Shown: positions 21,683 through 32,151, counted from the first letter of the stretch. The stretch is 64,000 nt of DNA from Vibrio brasiliensis LMG 20546 (GCF_000189255.1 NZ_AEVS01000075.1:1-64000), one strand, 5' to 3'. Notes: generated by a model not told the origin, from the sequence alone. Program-made: numbers and translations.

Positions 21683-22624
21683 GTGGAATTAGAAGACATT
21701 TATCGCCGTGATCTAAGCTTGCTTGTCGCCCTTCGTGTACTTATCGAAGAGTGCAGTGTTAGCAAGGCGGCTAACCGTCTCAATCTCAGCCAGTCGGCGA
21801 TGAGTCGGGTATTGGGCCGCTTACGGGAAATGCTTTCTGATCCACTCTTTACCCGTCAGGGGCAACATCTTATTCCAACCCAGAAAGCATTAGAAATCGA
21901 TCGCTCTCTCGGTGAGCCGTTGGAATCATTGCGTCAGTTGCTCTCCCCACTAGAATTTGAGCCTAAGAGCTGCGATCAGACTTTCAGTATCGCGACCACA
22001 GACTATGCGATGCAGACTATCTTGCCGTTTGCTCTGCCACGAATCTATCAAGAAGCGCCAAATGTGTCGTTTAACTTCTTGCCGCTACAGCACGACAGGC
22101 TCGCCGATCAACTAACCTATCAAGGTGCAGACTTGGCGATATGTCGTCCTATTGGTCCTGTCGAGCCATTACGTAGTGAAATCCTTGGTCGGGTGGGAGT
22201 TTTGTGTTTGTTATCAAAACAGCATCCACTGGCAGATCAGGAGATGAGTCTGGCGGATTACCTCACTTATCCTCACGCGATGATAGCAATCAGTGATGGG
22301 GTTAAAGCGTTAATAGAGCAAGCCTTGGTGGATCAGCCGAAACGAAAGATGGTGTTACGTGCATACCATTTAGAAGCCGCGTTAGCGATCGTTGATACCA
22401 TGCCGATCATTATTACCGTACCAGCCGACTTAGCTTATCTGGTCGCAGAGCGCTATGACTTAGTGATAAAACCGCTGCCGTTCCAGTTTACGCCGTTTGA
22501 TTACTCTATGATCTGGCATCCACGTTGTGAGCACTCTCCTGCTCAGGAGTGGTTAAGAGGGATTGTTAAAGAAGAGTGTAGCCGCTTAATTGCCAAGCGG
22601 ATTGAAGACATTGGTTTAGATTAA
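21683..22624 (+). CDS. LysR-family transcriptional regulator
   Basis: A 313-residue LysR regulator. The N-terminal winged helix reads DLSLLVALRVLIEECSVSKAANRLNLSQSAMSRVLGRLREMLSDPLFTR, unusually starting from a GTG codon (21683). The effector domain follows (about 90-300). Targets cannot be read from the sequence; it is convergent with the oxidoreductase gene acuI, which does not prove a link. It shares a bidirectional terminator with acuI. Confidence 0.9.
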   Translation: MELEDIYRRDLSLLVALRVLIEECSVSKAANRLNLSQSAMSRVLGRLREMLSDPLFTRQGQHLIPTQKALEIDRSLGEPLESLRQLLSPLEFEPKSCDQTFSIATTDYAMQTILPFALPRIYQEAPNVSFNFLPLQHDRLADQLTYQGADLAICRPIGPVEPLRSEILGRVGVLCLLSKQHPLADQEMSLADYLTYPHAMIAISDGVKALIEQALVDQPKRKMVLRAYHLEAALAIVDTMPIIITVPADLAYLVAERYDLVIKPLPFQFTPFDYSMIWHPRCEHSPAQEWLRGIVKEECSRLIAKRIEDIGLD

Positions 22625-22639
22625 AACCTCTCAATAAAA

Positions 22640-22670
22640 AAACAGCCAGCATTACAGGTGCTGGCTGTTT
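22640..22670. terminator. Bidirectional terminator between lysR-type gene and acuI
   Basis: AAACAGCCAGCA / TGCTGGCTGTTT, perfect 12-bp stem with 7-nt loop, T-rich on both strands. Confidence 0.93.
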
Positions 22671-22684
22671 TTATTTGTCTGTAG

Positions 22685-23665
22685 TTATAGCTTGATGACG
22701 ACTCGGCCTGTTACCTGACCATTGGTGATGTCTTCAGCGTATTTTGGTGCTTCAGCCAGTTCCACTTCAGTACATGCTTGTTCGAAGTAGCTCTCTGGTA
22801 GTAGCTCAACCAGTTTTTCCCATGCCGCGATGCGCTTCTCTGTTGGGCACATAACGGAATCCACACCTTGTAGGCGAACGTTACGCAGAATAAATGGCAT
22901 TACTGTTGTTGGTAGGTCGAAGCCGCCTGCCAGACCACACGCTGCTACAGCGCTGTTGTAATCCATCTGAGCAAGGACTTTTGCCAGCACTTTGCTACCA
23001 ACGGTATCGACCGCACCAGCCCAGATCTGTTTTTCTAGTGGGCGTGCTGGTTCTTCAAACTCCACACGGTCGATAATGCGGCTAGCACCAAGCTTCTCTA
23101 GCAGTGGACCATTCTGTTCAACGCGACCTGTTACTGCCGCAACTTTGTAGCCCAATGTTGCCAATAGTGATACTGCCACAGAGCCTACGCCGCCACTTGC
23201 ACCTGTTACAAGTACTTCACCATCTTCAGGTTTGATACCAGCATCAAGTAGCGCCTGAACACATAGCATGCCAGTGAAGCCTGCCGTGCCTACCATCATC
23301 GCTTTTTTGCTATCCAGGCCTTTTGGTAGTGGGACTAACCAGTCTGCTTTTAGACGCGCACGTTGAGCCATGCCACCCCAGTGGTTTTCACCTACACCCC
23401 AGCCTGTTAGTACGACTTTATCGCCAGCTTGGTAGCGGTTATCTTCAGAGCTAACCACAGTACCTGCCAGATCGATACCCGGAACCATAGGGAAGTTGCG
23501 GATAATTTTACCTTTACCAGTGATTGCTAAACCGTCTTTGTAGTTTAGTGATGAGTAATCAACATCAATCAGTACTTCACCTTCTGGCAGTTGCGCTTCA
23601 TCGATCTGTTCGATAGTTGCGATAGTACGTTTGTCTTCTTGGTTTAGAATCAGTGCGTTAAACAT
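22685..23665 (-). CDS. acuI: Acrylyl-CoA reductase AcuI / YhdH-type quinone oxidoreductase
   Basis: A 326-residue zinc-free medium-chain dehydrogenase/reductase. It starts MFNALILNQEDKRTIATI and has the YhdH-type LNYKDGLAITGKGKI, PGIDLAGTV and the NADPH-binding VTGASGGVGSVAVSLLATLGY (about 150-170). AcuI reduces acryloyl-CoA, a toxic intermediate of propionyl or DMSP-related metabolism. Start chosen at 23665, where GGAG precedes it; nine upstream in-frame codons are not family-like. Confidence 0.9.
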   Translation of the reverse strand: MFNALILNQEDKRTIATIEQIDEAQLPEGEVLIDVDYSSLNYKDGLAITGKGKIIRNFPMVPGIDLAGTVVSSEDNRYQAGDKVVLTGWGVGENHWGGMAQRARLKADWLVPLPKGLDSKKAMMVGTAGFTGMLCVQALLDAGIKPEDGEVLVTGASGGVGSVAVSLLATLGYKVAAVTGRVEQNGPLLEKLGASRIIDRVEFEEPARPLEKQIWAGAVDTVGSKVLAKVLAQMDYNSAVAACGLAGGFDLPTTVMPFILRNVRLQGVDSVMCPTEKRIAAWEKLVELLPESYFEQACTEVELAEAPKYAEDITNGQVTGRVVIKL

Positions 23666-23828
23666 AGGTGGTCTCCACAAATAGAGCAGCAATTTAAAAA
23701 CTGCATATGAGTGTAGACCTAAAATGGATATGACTAAAATGAAACTTTAGCATTATATCTATGCGTATCACGCATTTTGGCTAAAGATTAACAAACTACG
23801 GAATTCAGTAGGGACTGATCAAAGAAAA

Positions 23829-23855
23829 AGCCCTTAATCCAAAAGGTTAAGGGCT
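23829..23855 (-). terminator. ilv operon terminator
   Basis: AGCCCTTAA / TTAAGGGCT stem, followed on the minus strand by TTTTTC. It lies 13 bases past the ilvA stop and closes the ilvGMEDA operon. Confidence 0.9.
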
Positions 23856-23867
23856 CGCTATTCAGAC

Positions 23868-25397
23868 TTATGAAAGGAAGAACTTGTAGGATGGATTATC
23901 CGTTTCATCTTTACATCGGTAACCCAACTCACGCAGGTGAGCTGAGAAACGAGTCAGATCGCTTTCATCAAGCTCAAAGCCACATAATACGCGACCATAA
24001 TCGGCCCCGTGGTTACGGTAGTTGAATAGACTGATGTTCCAATGAGTACCTAGTGTGCTCAAGAACTTAAGCAGTGCCCCCGGATATTCTGGGAACTCAA
24101 AGCTGTATAAACGCTCTTTTAACGGCTTGGATGGCTTACCACCAATCATGTAGCGAATGTGCAACTTAGCCATTTCATCGTCTGATAAATCGACGACTGG
24201 ATAGCCACCTTCACGCAGGTCATGAATGATATGGTCAAGTTCGTCCTGACCTCCTTGCAAGCGAACACCGACGAAGATGTTTGCCAGAGAGTCATCGTTG
24301 TAACGGTAGTTAAACTCGGTGACCGCTCGGCCACCAATCAGGTTACAGAACTCAAAGAAGGCGCCCTGACGTTCAGGGATAGTGACCGCCAGCAGACCCT
24401 CACGTTTTTCGCCTAGCTCGCAGCGTTCAGAAACATAACGCAAACCGTGGAAATTGGTATTGGCTCCAGATAGAACCGTACTCAGGTTTTTGCCTTGAAG
24501 TTGGTTTTGCTCTGCATACTTTTTCAGACCAGCCAGAGCAACCGCTCCAGATGGTTCAGCAATCGCACGTGTGTCTTCAAAGATATCTTTTACAGCGGCA
24601 CAGATTTCATCACTGGAGACCGAGATATGCCCATCGATGTACTTTTGGCAAAGACGGAAAGTTTCGTCACCAATGCGTTTTACCGCAACACCATCGGCAA
24701 ACATGCTCACTTGGTCAAGAACGACGGGTTCTCCAGCATCAAGTGCTGCTTTCAGACATGATGAATCTTCTGGTTCAACCGCTATCACCTTAATTTCAGG
24801 CATCAACTGTTTTACTAACACCGCTATACCAGCGGCAAGGCCACCGCCACCAACAGGGACAAAGATGTAATCTAAGTGTCCGTTCTGCTGCAGCATTTCC
24901 ATACCAATGGTGCCTTGACCAGCAATGACCAATGGGTGGTCAAAAGGTGGCACAAAGGTATAGTTGTTCTCGGCCGAAAGGCGCTCAGCTTCAGCTTTTG
25001 CTTCATCAAAGTTGTTGCCATGAAGAACGACGTTACCACCAAAGCTACGTACCGCTTCAACTTTGATATCCGGCGTTATCTTCGGCATAACAATGGTGGT
25101 TTTAATACCAATCTTTGTGCCTGACAGTGCCATACCCTGAGCGTGGTTTCCTGCCGAAGCTGCTATAACACCTGCCGCTTTTTGTTCTTCTGTCAGGCTC
25201 GCCAGCATATTGTAGGCGCCACGCAACTTAAACGAGTGCACTGGCTGACGATCTTCACGCTTGATTTGTACGTTGTTGCCAATGCGTGCCGCAAGGCGAG
25301 GCATTTCCTGAAGTGGCGTTACCGTTGCCACTTCATAGACTGGGGCTCTTAAGATCTGGCGCAGATAATCCGCGCCAGTTTGGTTAGTCAGAGTCAT
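23868..25397 (-). CDS. ilvA: Threonine deaminase (biosynthetic), IlvA
   Basis: A 509-residue PLP enzyme converting threonine to 2-oxobutanoate, the first step to isoleucine. The PLP lysine is in PVHSFKLRGAYN (about residue 58), the glycine-rich phosphate loop is VGGGGLAAGIA (about 187-197), and two ACT-like regulatory domains follow from about residue 330 for isoleucine feedback. It is the last gene of the operon, 3 bases after ilvD. Confidence 0.97.
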   Translation of the reverse strand: MTLTNQTGADYLRQILRAPVYEVATVTPLQEMPRLAARIGNNVQIKREDRQPVHSFKLRGAYNMLASLTEEQKAAGVIAASAGNHAQGMALSGTKIGIKTTIVMPKITPDIKVEAVRSFGGNVVLHGNNFDEAKAEAERLSAENNYTFVPPFDHPLVIAGQGTIGMEMLQQNGHLDYIFVPVGGGGLAAGIAVLVKQLMPEIKVIAVEPEDSSCLKAALDAGEPVVLDQVSMFADGVAVKRIGDETFRLCQKYIDGHISVSSDEICAAVKDIFEDTRAIAEPSGAVALAGLKKYAEQNQLQGKNLSTVLSGANTNFHGLRYVSERCELGEKREGLLAVTIPERQGAFFEFCNLIGGRAVTEFNYRYNDDSLANIFVGVRLQGGQDELDHIIHDLREGGYPVVDLSDDEMAKLHIRYMIGGKPSKPLKERLYSFEFPEYPGALLKFLSTLGTHWNISLFNYRNHGADYGRVLCGFELDESDLTRFSAHLRELGYRCKDETDNPSYKFFLS

Positions 25398-25400
25398 AAG

Positions 25401-27242
25401 CTAGTCCTCTAGCTTTGATTTATCTCGTACTGCACCTTTGTCAGCACTGGTCGCCATACTTGCGTAAGCTTTTAGTGCAAATGAAACTTCTCGTTGACGA
25501 TCGACTGGTTTCCAGCCTAGTTCATCTTGTTTCGCACGGCGCTCAGCAAGTTCCTGTTCAGATACCTCTAGGGAAATTGAACGGTTTGGAATATCAATTG
25601 CGATCATATCGCCTTGTTTCACCAGACCAATTGCGCCGCCGTTTGCTGCTTCAGGTGAAGCGTGACCGATAGACAGACCTGATGTACCGCCAGAGAAACG
25701 ACCGTCAGTCAGAAGTGCACACTCTTTGCCTAAGCCCATAGATTTCAGGTAAGTGGTTGGGTAAAGCATTTCCTGCATACCCGGACCACCTTTAGGACCT
25801 TCGTAGCGAATAACAACCACATCACCCGCTTTTACTTTACCGCCTAAGATGCCTTCTACTGCATCTTCCTGGCTTTCAAACACAACCGCAGGACCCGTGA
25901 ACTTATGGATGCTTTCATCCACACCAGCTGTCTTAACAATACAGCCATCCAGTGCGATGTTTCCTGATAGAACCGCTAGACCACCCTCTTGGCTAAAGGC
26001 GTTATCTTTAGTACGGATACAACCTTCAGCGCGGTCGTCATCAAGGCGATCCCAACGACAATCCTGAGAGAATGCCTGAGTGGTACGGATACCAGCAGGA
26101 CCTGCGCGGAAGAACTTTAATACCTCTTCATCTTCGGTCTGGATGATGTCGTACTTCGCTAGCTGCTCTTTCATTGAAAGACCAAGAACGGTGCGTGCTT
26201 CGTTGTGTAGCAGGCCTGCACGGTCAAGTTCACCAAGGATAGCCATTACACCACCAGCGCGGTGTACGTCTTCCATATGATATTTCTGGGTTGATGGTGC
26301 AACTTTACATAGGTGTGGAACCTGACGAGATAGGCGATCGATATCTTCCATATCGAAATCCACTTCACCCTCTTGTGCTGCCGCCAGCAGGTGCAGGATA
26401 GTGTTAGTTGAACCACCCATTGCGATATCAAGTGCCATCGCGTTTTCAAATGCGTCAAACGTTGCAATGTTGCGTGGTAGTGCAGATTCGTCATCTTGCT
26501 CGTAGTAACGACGTGTCAGTTCAACAATGCGTCGACCTGCGTTAAGGAATAGCTGCTCACGGTCTGCGTGAGTTGCCAGCATAGAGCCGTTACCTGGCTG
26601 AGAAAGGCCCAGGGCTTCAGTCAGACAGTTCATTGAGTTAGCTGTGAACATACCTGAACATGAGCCACAAGTCGGACATGCGCTACGCTCGATTTGCTCA
26701 CTTTGCTCGTCTGATACTTTCGGGTCTGCACCCTGAATCATCGCATCAACAAGGTCAAGCTTGATGATTTGGTCCGAAAGCTTAGTTTTACCCGCTTCCA
26801 TCGGACCACCAGATACGAAGATGACTGGGATGTTCAGGCGCATAGAGGCCATTAGCATCCCTGGTGTGATTTTGTCACAGTTAGAGATACATACCATGGC
26901 ATCGGCACAGTGCGCGTTAACCATGTACTCTACTGAGTCGGCGATAAGTTCACGCGACGGCAGTGAGTAAAGCATGCCGCCGTGACCCATTGCGATACCG
27001 TCATCGACCGCGATGGTGTTGAATTCTTTTGCAATGCCGCCGGCTTTTTCGATTTCTCGTGCGACTAGCTGACCCATGTCTTTTAGGTGTACGTGGCCAG
27101 GTACAAACTGAGTAAATGAGTTCACTACAGCAATAATTGGCTTACCAAAATCTTCGTCTTTTACGCCAGTTGCGCGCCATAGGGCACGAGCACCTGCCAT
27201 GTTGCGGCCGTGAGTGGTGGTTGCTGATCTATATTTAGGCAT
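25401..27242 (-). CDS. ilvD: Dihydroxy-acid dehydratase IlvD
   Basis: A 613-residue iron-sulfur dehydratase, acting in both valine and isoleucine synthesis. Cluster cysteines are visible in [10 protein letters not shown] (about 122) and [19 protein letters not shown] (about 192-210), and the active-site stretch [20 protein letters not shown] is near the C terminus. Length matches E. coli (616). Confidence 0.98.
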   Translation of the reverse strand: MPKYRSATTTHGRNMAGARALWRATGVKDEDFGKPIIAVVNSFTQFVPGHVHLKDMGQLVAREIEKAGGIAKEFNTIAVDDGIAMGHGGMLYSLPSRELIADSVEYMVNAHCADAMVCISNCDKITPGMLMASMRLNIPVIFVSGGPMEAGKTKLSDQIIKLDLVDAMIQGADPKVSDEQSEQIERSACPTCGSCSGMFTANSMNCLTEALGLSQPGNGSMLATHADREQLFLNAGRRIVELTRRYYEQDDESALPRNIATFDAFENAMALDIAMGGSTNTILHLLAAAQEGEVDFDMEDIDRLSRQVPHLCKVAPSTQKYHMEDVHRAGGVMAILGELDRAGLLHNEARTVLGLSMKEQLAKYDIIQTEDEEVLKFFRAGPAGIRTTQAFSQDCRWDRLDDDRAEGCIRTKDNAFSQEGGLAVLSGNIALDGCIVKTAGVDESIHKFTGPAVVFESQEDAVEGILGGKVKAGDVVVIRYEGPKGGPGMQEMLYPTTYLKSMGLGKECALLTDGRFSGGTSGLSIGHASPEAANGGAIGLVKQGDMIAIDIPNRSISLEVSEQELAERRAKQDELGWKPVDRQREVSFALKAYASMATSADKGAVRDKSKLED

Positions 27243-27254
27243 TTTACTACTTCC

Positions 27255-28202
27255 TTATTTTGCCGGAGCGTTCTCTGGGTAAACGTAATCTAGCCAACCC
27301 CATTTATCTTCAGTGGTACCATTGAACAGGCCAAAGTAAGCTTCTTGTAGCTCTTTGGTAATTGGACCGCGTTTACCGCTTCCCACTTCAATCTTATCGA
27401 TAGTTGCAACAGGAACGACTTCTGCTGCTGTACCAGTCATAAACACTTCATCTGCAAGGTAAAGTGCTTCACGTGCAATATTTGCTTCACGAACTTCGTA
27501 ACCGCGATCACGAGCAATCGTCATGATTGAGTCACGAGTAATACCAGGCAGGATTGCGCTGGTTGCTGGTGGTGTTGTGATAACGCCATCTTTAATAACA
27601 AAGATGTTTTCGCCGGCACCCTCTGACAGGTAACCATCAACACTTAGTGCAATACCTTCATCGTAACCGTGACGACGAGCTTCACCACCTACCAGTAATG
27701 AAGACAGGTAGTTACCACCTGCTTTTGCCGCTGTTGGGATTGTGTTCGGAGCTGCACGATTCCAGCTAGAGATCATGGCATCTACACCTTTCTCTAGTGC
27801 TTCTTCACCCAGGTAAGAACCCCAAGGGAATGCAGCAATGATCAGGTCCATTTCTGTGCCTACAGGAGGACATACGCCCAAACCTACATTACCAACGAAA
27901 CCAAGCGGACGAATGTACGCGCTGTCGAGTTTGTTCTGACGCAGTGTTTCACGCGTCGCTTCCATGATTTCTTCTACGCTGTATGGAATAGGGAAGCGGT
28001 AGATCTTGGCTGAATCTTTTAAACGCTTGGCGTGCTCAAGATGACGGAAGACAATTGGTCCATTTGGTGTGTTGTAGCAGCGTACGCCTTCGAATACAGA
28101 AGTGCCGTAGTGCATAGCGTGAGTCAAAACGTGTACGTTTGCCTCTGCCCAAGGAACCATTTCACCATTAAACCAAATGTAATCTGCTGTTTTTGTAGCC
28201 AT
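27255..28202 (-). CDS. ilvE: Branched-chain amino-acid aminotransferase IlvE
   Basis: A 315-residue fold-type IV PLP transaminase completing valine, leucine and isoleucine synthesis. It has HAMHYGTSVFEGVRCY near the N terminus, AKAGGNYLSSLL with the PLP lysine (about 165), and EVFMTGTAAEVVPV. The start was set at MATKTADYIWF; seven extra upstream codons overlap the ilvM end and are less family-like. Confidence 0.97.
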   Translation of the reverse strand: MATKTADYIWFNGEMVPWAEANVHVLTHAMHYGTSVFEGVRCYNTPNGPIVFRHLEHAKRLKDSAKIYRFPIPYSVEEIMEATRETLRQNKLDSAYIRPLGFVGNVGLGVCPPVGTEMDLIIAAFPWGSYLGEEALEKGVDAMISSWNRAAPNTIPTAAKAGGNYLSSLLVGGEARRHGYDEGIALSVDGYLSEGAGENIFVIKDGVITTPPATSAILPGITRDSIMTIARDRGYEVREANIAREALYLADEVFMTGTAAEVVPVATIDKIEVGSGKRGPITKELQEAYFGLFNGTTEDKWGWLDYVYPENAPAK

Positions 28203-28213
28203 TATTGCCTTCC

Positions 28214-28498
28214 TTATGCACAAATCTTTTGTTGTAAGTTGTTATTTGGTAATTCATCTCGCGCGATTTGCGTAACTTCAACGGTGCGTACGTCCCAGAG
28301 TTTCTCGATCTGATTAGTCAGGAATGAGATCGGGCGGTCGCTATCAACGATGATTTCTACGCTGGCGATTTTGCTTTCGTGGTTTTGAGTTCCGGCCACT
28401 TGTCTTACGGTGAAGCCGCGGTGACGAACAACGCGAAGAACACGTTCTAACAGTACGGGTTTGTCGTCTGCTTTAATGTCGATTAAGTATCTTTCCAT
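28214..28498 (-). CDS. ilvM: Acetolactate synthase II small subunit IlvM
   Basis: A 94-residue ACT-domain regulatory subunit, starting MERYLIDIKADDKPVLLERVLRVVRHRGF one base beyond the ilvG stop. It pairs with IlvG. E. coli IlvM is 87 residues, so this is slightly longer at its C terminus. The open frame upstream overlaps ilvG and was left out. Confidence 0.93.
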   Translation of the reverse strand: MERYLIDIKADDKPVLLERVLRVVRHRGFTVRQVAGTQNHESKIASVEIIVDSDRPISFLTNQIEKLWDVRTVEVTQIARDELPNNNLQQKICA

Positions 28499-28499
28499 T

Positions 28500-30146
28500 T
28501 TACGTGTTCTCCAGCATGTCATTGTTTGATGCACCAGGTGGTACTAGTGGCCAGACGTTCTCTTCCTCATCGATTAAAACATGAAGAAGGTATGACGTGT
28601 TACTTTCTAGCATCTCTTTTAGCGCTGGCTCAACTTCTTCTTTTTTGGTGATGGTTTTACCAGGAATATCAAAAGCTTTTGCTAGCATTACAAAGTCAGG
28701 GTTGTCGTCTAAGATCGTCTCGCTGTGGCGACCATCAAAGAATAGTGATTGCCACTGACGAACCATACCTAAGCGTTGGTTGTTAAGCAGAACAATCTTC
28801 ACAGGGATCTGACGGCGTTTTAGTGTGCCCAGCTCCTGAACGTTCATCATGAACGAACCATCACCTGTAATAAGGATAGATTGATCACCCGGGCGTGCCA
28901 CTGCTGCACCCATAGCTGCAGGAAGGCCGAAACCCATAGTGCCAAGGCCAGCTGACGTGATGAAGTTTTGTGGATCGCGTGGTTGAATATGCTGCGCAGC
29001 CCACATCTGGTGTTGACCTACGTCTGTAGAAACAATCGAGCTATCTGGCATCAGGTCGGAAAGCTGCTTCAATAGACCCGGAGCATAAATCAGCTCACCC
29101 GGGTGGTCATAACGCCATTTAAATCCGCTACGCAGGCTTTCACTATGTTTAACCCAAGGCGTGATGTCTTGAGTGAGTTCTAAATGAGGAAGAACAGCTG
29201 GGATTTCACCACGAACTGGAGCATTAGCCTGGCGCAATTTATGGATTTCGGCAGCGTCGATGTCGATATGGATAACTTTGGCATTGGGAGCAAAAGTATC
29301 GAGCTTACCTGTCACACGGTCATCAAAACGTGCACCAACAGCAATCAGAAGGTCACACTCCTGAACAACAAGGTTGGCAGCTTTGGTTCCGTGCATACCT
29401 AGCATGCCCAGATAGTGTGGGTCATGACGTTCAATAGTGCCTAAGCCTTTCAGCGTACTCACTGATGGCATTGGGTTAAGGCGCAGGAATTCGCGAACCG
29501 CATCAGTAGCGTGACCAAGCTGAACACCGCCACCAACGTAAAGTACCGGACGAGAGCTTTGTGATAGAAGGTCCTGAGCCTTAGCGATCGCATCAAGGCT
29601 TGCGACTGGCATTGCTGGAGGAGTAAATGGCGGTAGTACATCTACAGGAGCCTGACCTAGCTGGACATCTTTAGCGATATCGACAATGACCGGGCCTGGA
29701 CGACCTGTTTTCGCTACTTCAAACGCTTCCGCCAATGTTGGCGCCAGCTCGTTGATATCAGTAACCAGGTAGCTGTGCTTGGTACAGGACAGCGACATAC
29801 CAATGACGTCCATCTCCTGAAATGCGTCGGTACCAATGTGAGAACTTGCTACCTGACCTGTGATTGCGACTAATGGAATTGAATCCATAAAAGCGTCCGC
29901 CAGACCTGTAACTAAGTTTGTTGCTCCCGGACCTGAAGTCGCCATACATACTGCGACATCCTGGGTCGCGCGCGCCATACCAATTGCAGCCATTGCTGCA
30001 CCTTGTTCATGACGACAGAGGATATGTTCAACGCCACCATCATATAGGGCGTCGTATATCGGCATTATGGCACCACCAGGGTAACCAAAAACGGTTTTAA
30101 TTCCTTGCTGTTGTAGAGCAGCTACGACTAGCTCTGCACCTGTCAT
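28500..30146 (-). CDS. ilvG: Acetolactate synthase II large subunit IlvG
   Basis: A 548-residue thiamine-diphosphate enzyme condensing pyruvate with pyruvate or 2-oxobutanoate. Visible are [32 protein letters not shown] with the catalytic glutamate, [17 protein letters not shown], and the ThDP motif [29 protein letters not shown]. The gene is intact, same length as the E. coli protein (which is frameshifted in K-12). It is the first structural gene after the attenuator. Confidence 0.97.
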   Translation of the reverse strand: MTGAELVVAALQQQGIKTVFGYPGGAIMPIYDALYDGGVEHILCRHEQGAAMAAIGMARATQDVAVCMATSGPGATNLVTGLADAFMDSIPLVAITGQVASSHIGTDAFQEMDVIGMSLSCTKHSYLVTDINELAPTLAEAFEVAKTGRPGPVIVDIAKDVQLGQAPVDVLPPFTPPAMPVASLDAIAKAQDLLSQSSRPVLYVGGGVQLGHATDAVREFLRLNPMPSVSTLKGLGTIERHDPHYLGMLGMHGTKAANLVVQECDLLIAVGARFDDRVTGKLDTFAPNAKVIHIDIDAAEIHKLRQANAPVRGEIPAVLPHLELTQDITPWVKHSESLRSGFKWRYDHPGELIYAPGLLKQLSDLMPDSSIVSTDVGQHQMWAAQHIQPRDPQNFITSAGLGTMGFGLPAAMGAAVARPGDQSILITGDGSFMMNVQELGTLKRRQIPVKIVLLNNQRLGMVRQWQSLFFDGRHSETILDDNPDFVMLAKAFDIPGKTITKKEEVEPALKEMLESNTSYLLHVLIDEEENVWPLVPPGASNNDMLENT

Positions 30147-30280
30147 CGTCTACCCCCTTGGCTATCCATATCTTGATGTTGTGTTGTGTTGCACGTCATG
30201 TGCGCTCCCATTCTTCCTGCAAGCTCTATTGTTGAGCTTTAAATTTATGTCAGCCAAATTTTTCAGCGTACTAATTGTAA

Positions 30281-30312
30281 AAAACCCCCGGACTTTGCAG
30301 TGCGGGGGTTTT
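30281..30312 (-). terminator. ilv attenuator
   Basis: AAAACCCCCG / CGGGGGTTTT stem with a 12-nt loop and a T run on the minus strand, lying between the ilvL stop (30326) and ilvG. It fits a classical transcription attenuator controlled by translation of the branched-chain-rich leader peptide. Confidence 0.9.
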
Positions 30313-30325
30313 TTCTATTCTGTGG

Positions 30326-30415
30326 TTATCTTTCGCCCACTAGACCCCGCGCGGTGTCAATAATGACCACGATAATCAGGGCAATCAGTGCGTTAGTGCG
30401 GGCGTTGAAGTTCAT
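30326..30415 (-). CDS. ilvL: ilvGMEDA leader peptide IlvL
   Basis: A 29-residue open frame starting MNFNARTNALIALIIVVIID and ending GLVGER. Its core has a run of Leu, Ile and Val codons (LIALIIVVII), as expected when scarcity of these charged tRNAs stalls the ribosome and prevents the terminator downstream. It ends 14 bases before the attenuator stem. Ribosome site (AAAG) is weak. It is too short for usual ORF cut-offs. Confidence 0.9.
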   Translation of the reverse strand: MNFNARTNALIALIIVVIIDTARGLVGER

Positions 30416-30475
30416 CTTTATTTCTATAGTTATGTGTGCCTACTAGGGCACGAAAATGTTTGCGTCTCTAGTGGT

Positions 30476-30504
30476 AACATACATTTCCGTTAAATGACAA
30501 GCAA
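30476..30504 (-). promoter_or_regulatory. Probable ilvLGMEDA promoter
   Basis: Minus-strand TTGCTT (30499-30504), 17 bases, TATGTT (30476-30481), about 60 bases before the leader peptide. The match is moderate and placed by eye. Confidence 0.45.
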
Positions 30505-30596
30505 AAACTCATTCTTTTTTCACATTCTTTCAGCATCTAGCCAAGCTATATAACAACCTTGATAAGAAAATGAACTAACTATCAGGGGGATAAATA

Positions 30597-30632
30597 ATGA
30601 CCAGCCAAAAGACGGATTCACTATGGGATTAG
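30597..30632 (+). CDS. 11-residue upstream reading frame overlapping the comM start
   Basis: MTSQKTDSLWD, with a strong GGGGGA ribosome site 5-10 bases before its ATG, and a TAG that falls 8-10 bases inside comM. The comM ATG at 30623 has no good site of its own, so this mini-frame may deliver ribosomes to comM. Not known as a gene; evidence is only sequence layout. Confidence 0.35.
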   Translation: MTSQKTDSLWD

Positions 30633-32146
30633 CGATTGTTCATAGCCGGGCCTGTGTTGGGGTCGAAGCACCATCGGTGACGGTTGAAGTACACATTAGT
30701 AACGGCATGCCCGGTTTTTGCCTGGTTGGGTTACCGGAAACCACGGTCAAAGAGTCACGTGATAGGGTGCGCAGTGCCATTGTCAACTCACGCTTTGAGT
30801 TCCCGCCTAAGCGAATCACCGTTAACCTCGCTCCAGCTGACTTACCTAAAGAAGGTGGTCGCTTTGACCTTCCGATTGCGTTAGGTATTTTAGCGGCGTC
30901 CGATCAGATTCCGACCGCAGCTTTATCAGATCAGGAGTTTATTGGAGAGTTAGCGCTTTCCGGCCAGCTGAGATGCGTTAAAGGTGTCTTGCCTGCCGCT
31001 CTGGCTGCCAATCGCGTCCAACGTCGCCTTGTCGTTCCTGACCAGAATGGCGATCAAGCCGCGTTAGTTGGAGCGGACAGACACAAGTCCGCGCAAAGCC
31101 TGCTTGAGGTGTGTGCTGACCTATGTGGCCAGAAATCACTGTCACTTCATCAAACGAATCAGGACTATAGCCAGAATGATTTGCAGCGTGATATGCAAGA
31201 TATTATTGGTCAGCAACAGGGCAAGCGAGCGTTAGAGATCGCTGCCGCTGGTAATCATAACTTGTTGTTTTTAGGGCCACCGGGCACCGGCAAAACCATG
31301 CTTGCCTCAAGGCTGTGTGATTTATTGCCTGAGATGTCTGATCAAGAAGCGTTAGAAACGGCCTCGGTAGCATCACTTACTCAGCAAGAGATTAATGCAC
31401 ACAACTGGAAGCAGAGACCTTTTCGGGCTCCTCATCATACAAGCTCGATGGCTGCGTTAGTCGGCGGCGGATCTATTCCACGCCCAGGGGAGATTTCCTT
31501 GGCGCACAACGGCTTACTCTTCCTTGATGAGATGCCAGAATTTGAGCGTAAAGTATTAGATTCTCTGCGTGAGCCGTTGGAGTCCGGAGAAATTATTATT
31601 TCTCGTGCGCAAGGAAAAACTCGTTTTCCCGCCCGCTTTCAACTGGTAGGTGCTTTGAATCCTAGTCCAACCGGTTACTACGAGGGCAATCAGTCGCGCG
31701 CCAATCCACAGACTATTTTGCGTTACTTGAGCCGTCTATCAGGACCATTGCTTGATAGGTTTGACATGTCGCTTGAGATCCCGGCGTTACCAAAGGGGAC
31801 ATTAGCTGAAGGCGGTGATCGCGGTGAAGCAACAGCTGTTGTTAAGCAGCGAGTATTGCAGGCACGAGAAACAATGCTAGCGCGAAGCAGTAAGGTCAAT
31901 GCGTTACTGGGAAGCAGAGAAATAGAAGATTATTGTCCGCTTAAAAAGCAGGATGCGCAGTTTTTAGAAGAGGCGTTGCATCGTTTAGGGCTGTCTATTC
32001 GTGCCTATCATCGCATCATTAAAGTGGCGCGGACCATTGCTGATCTGGAAGGAGCACAGGATATAGAACGTAATCACTTGGCAGAAGCGCTGGGCTATCG
32101 TGCGATGGATCGATTGCTACGCCAGTTAACGGCACAATCGGTATAG
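30623..32146 (+). CDS. comM: Mg-chelatase-like AAA+ helicase ComM (YifB)
   Basis: A 507-residue AAA+ ATPase. The N-terminal Lon-protease-like fold (VTVEVHISNGMPGFCLVGLPETTVKESRDRVRSAI) precedes a Mg-chelatase type AAA+ core with Walker A GPPGTGKTML (about residue 217) and Walker B LLFLDEMPEF. In Vibrio ComM is a branch-migration helicase that extends integrated DNA during natural transformation. dprA, another transformation gene, is in the same window at 60131. Confidence 0.95.
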   Translation: MGLAIVHSRACVGVEAPSVTVEVHISNGMPGFCLVGLPETTVKESRDRVRSAIVNSRFEFPPKRITVNLAPADLPKEGGRFDLPIALGILAASDQIPTAALSDQEFIGELALSGQLRCVKGVLPAALAANRVQRRLVVPDQNGDQAALVGADRHKSAQSLLEVCADLCGQKSLSLHQTNQDYSQNDLQRDMQDIIGQQQGKRALEIAAAGNHNLLFLGPPGTGKTMLASRLCDLLPEMSDQEALETASVASLTQQEINAHNWKQRPFRAPHHTSSMAALVGGGSIPRPGEISLAHNGLLFLDEMPEFERKVLDSLREPLESGEIIISRAQGKTRFPARFQLVGALNPSPTGYYEGNQSRANPQTILRYLSRLSGPLLDRFDMSLEIPALPKGTLAEGGDRGEATAVVKQRVLQARETMLARSSKVNALLGSREIEDYCPLKKQDAQFLEEALHRLGLSIRAYHRIIKVARTIADLEGAQDIERNHLAEALGYRAMDRLLRQLTAQSV

Positions 32147-32151
32147 TGAAA

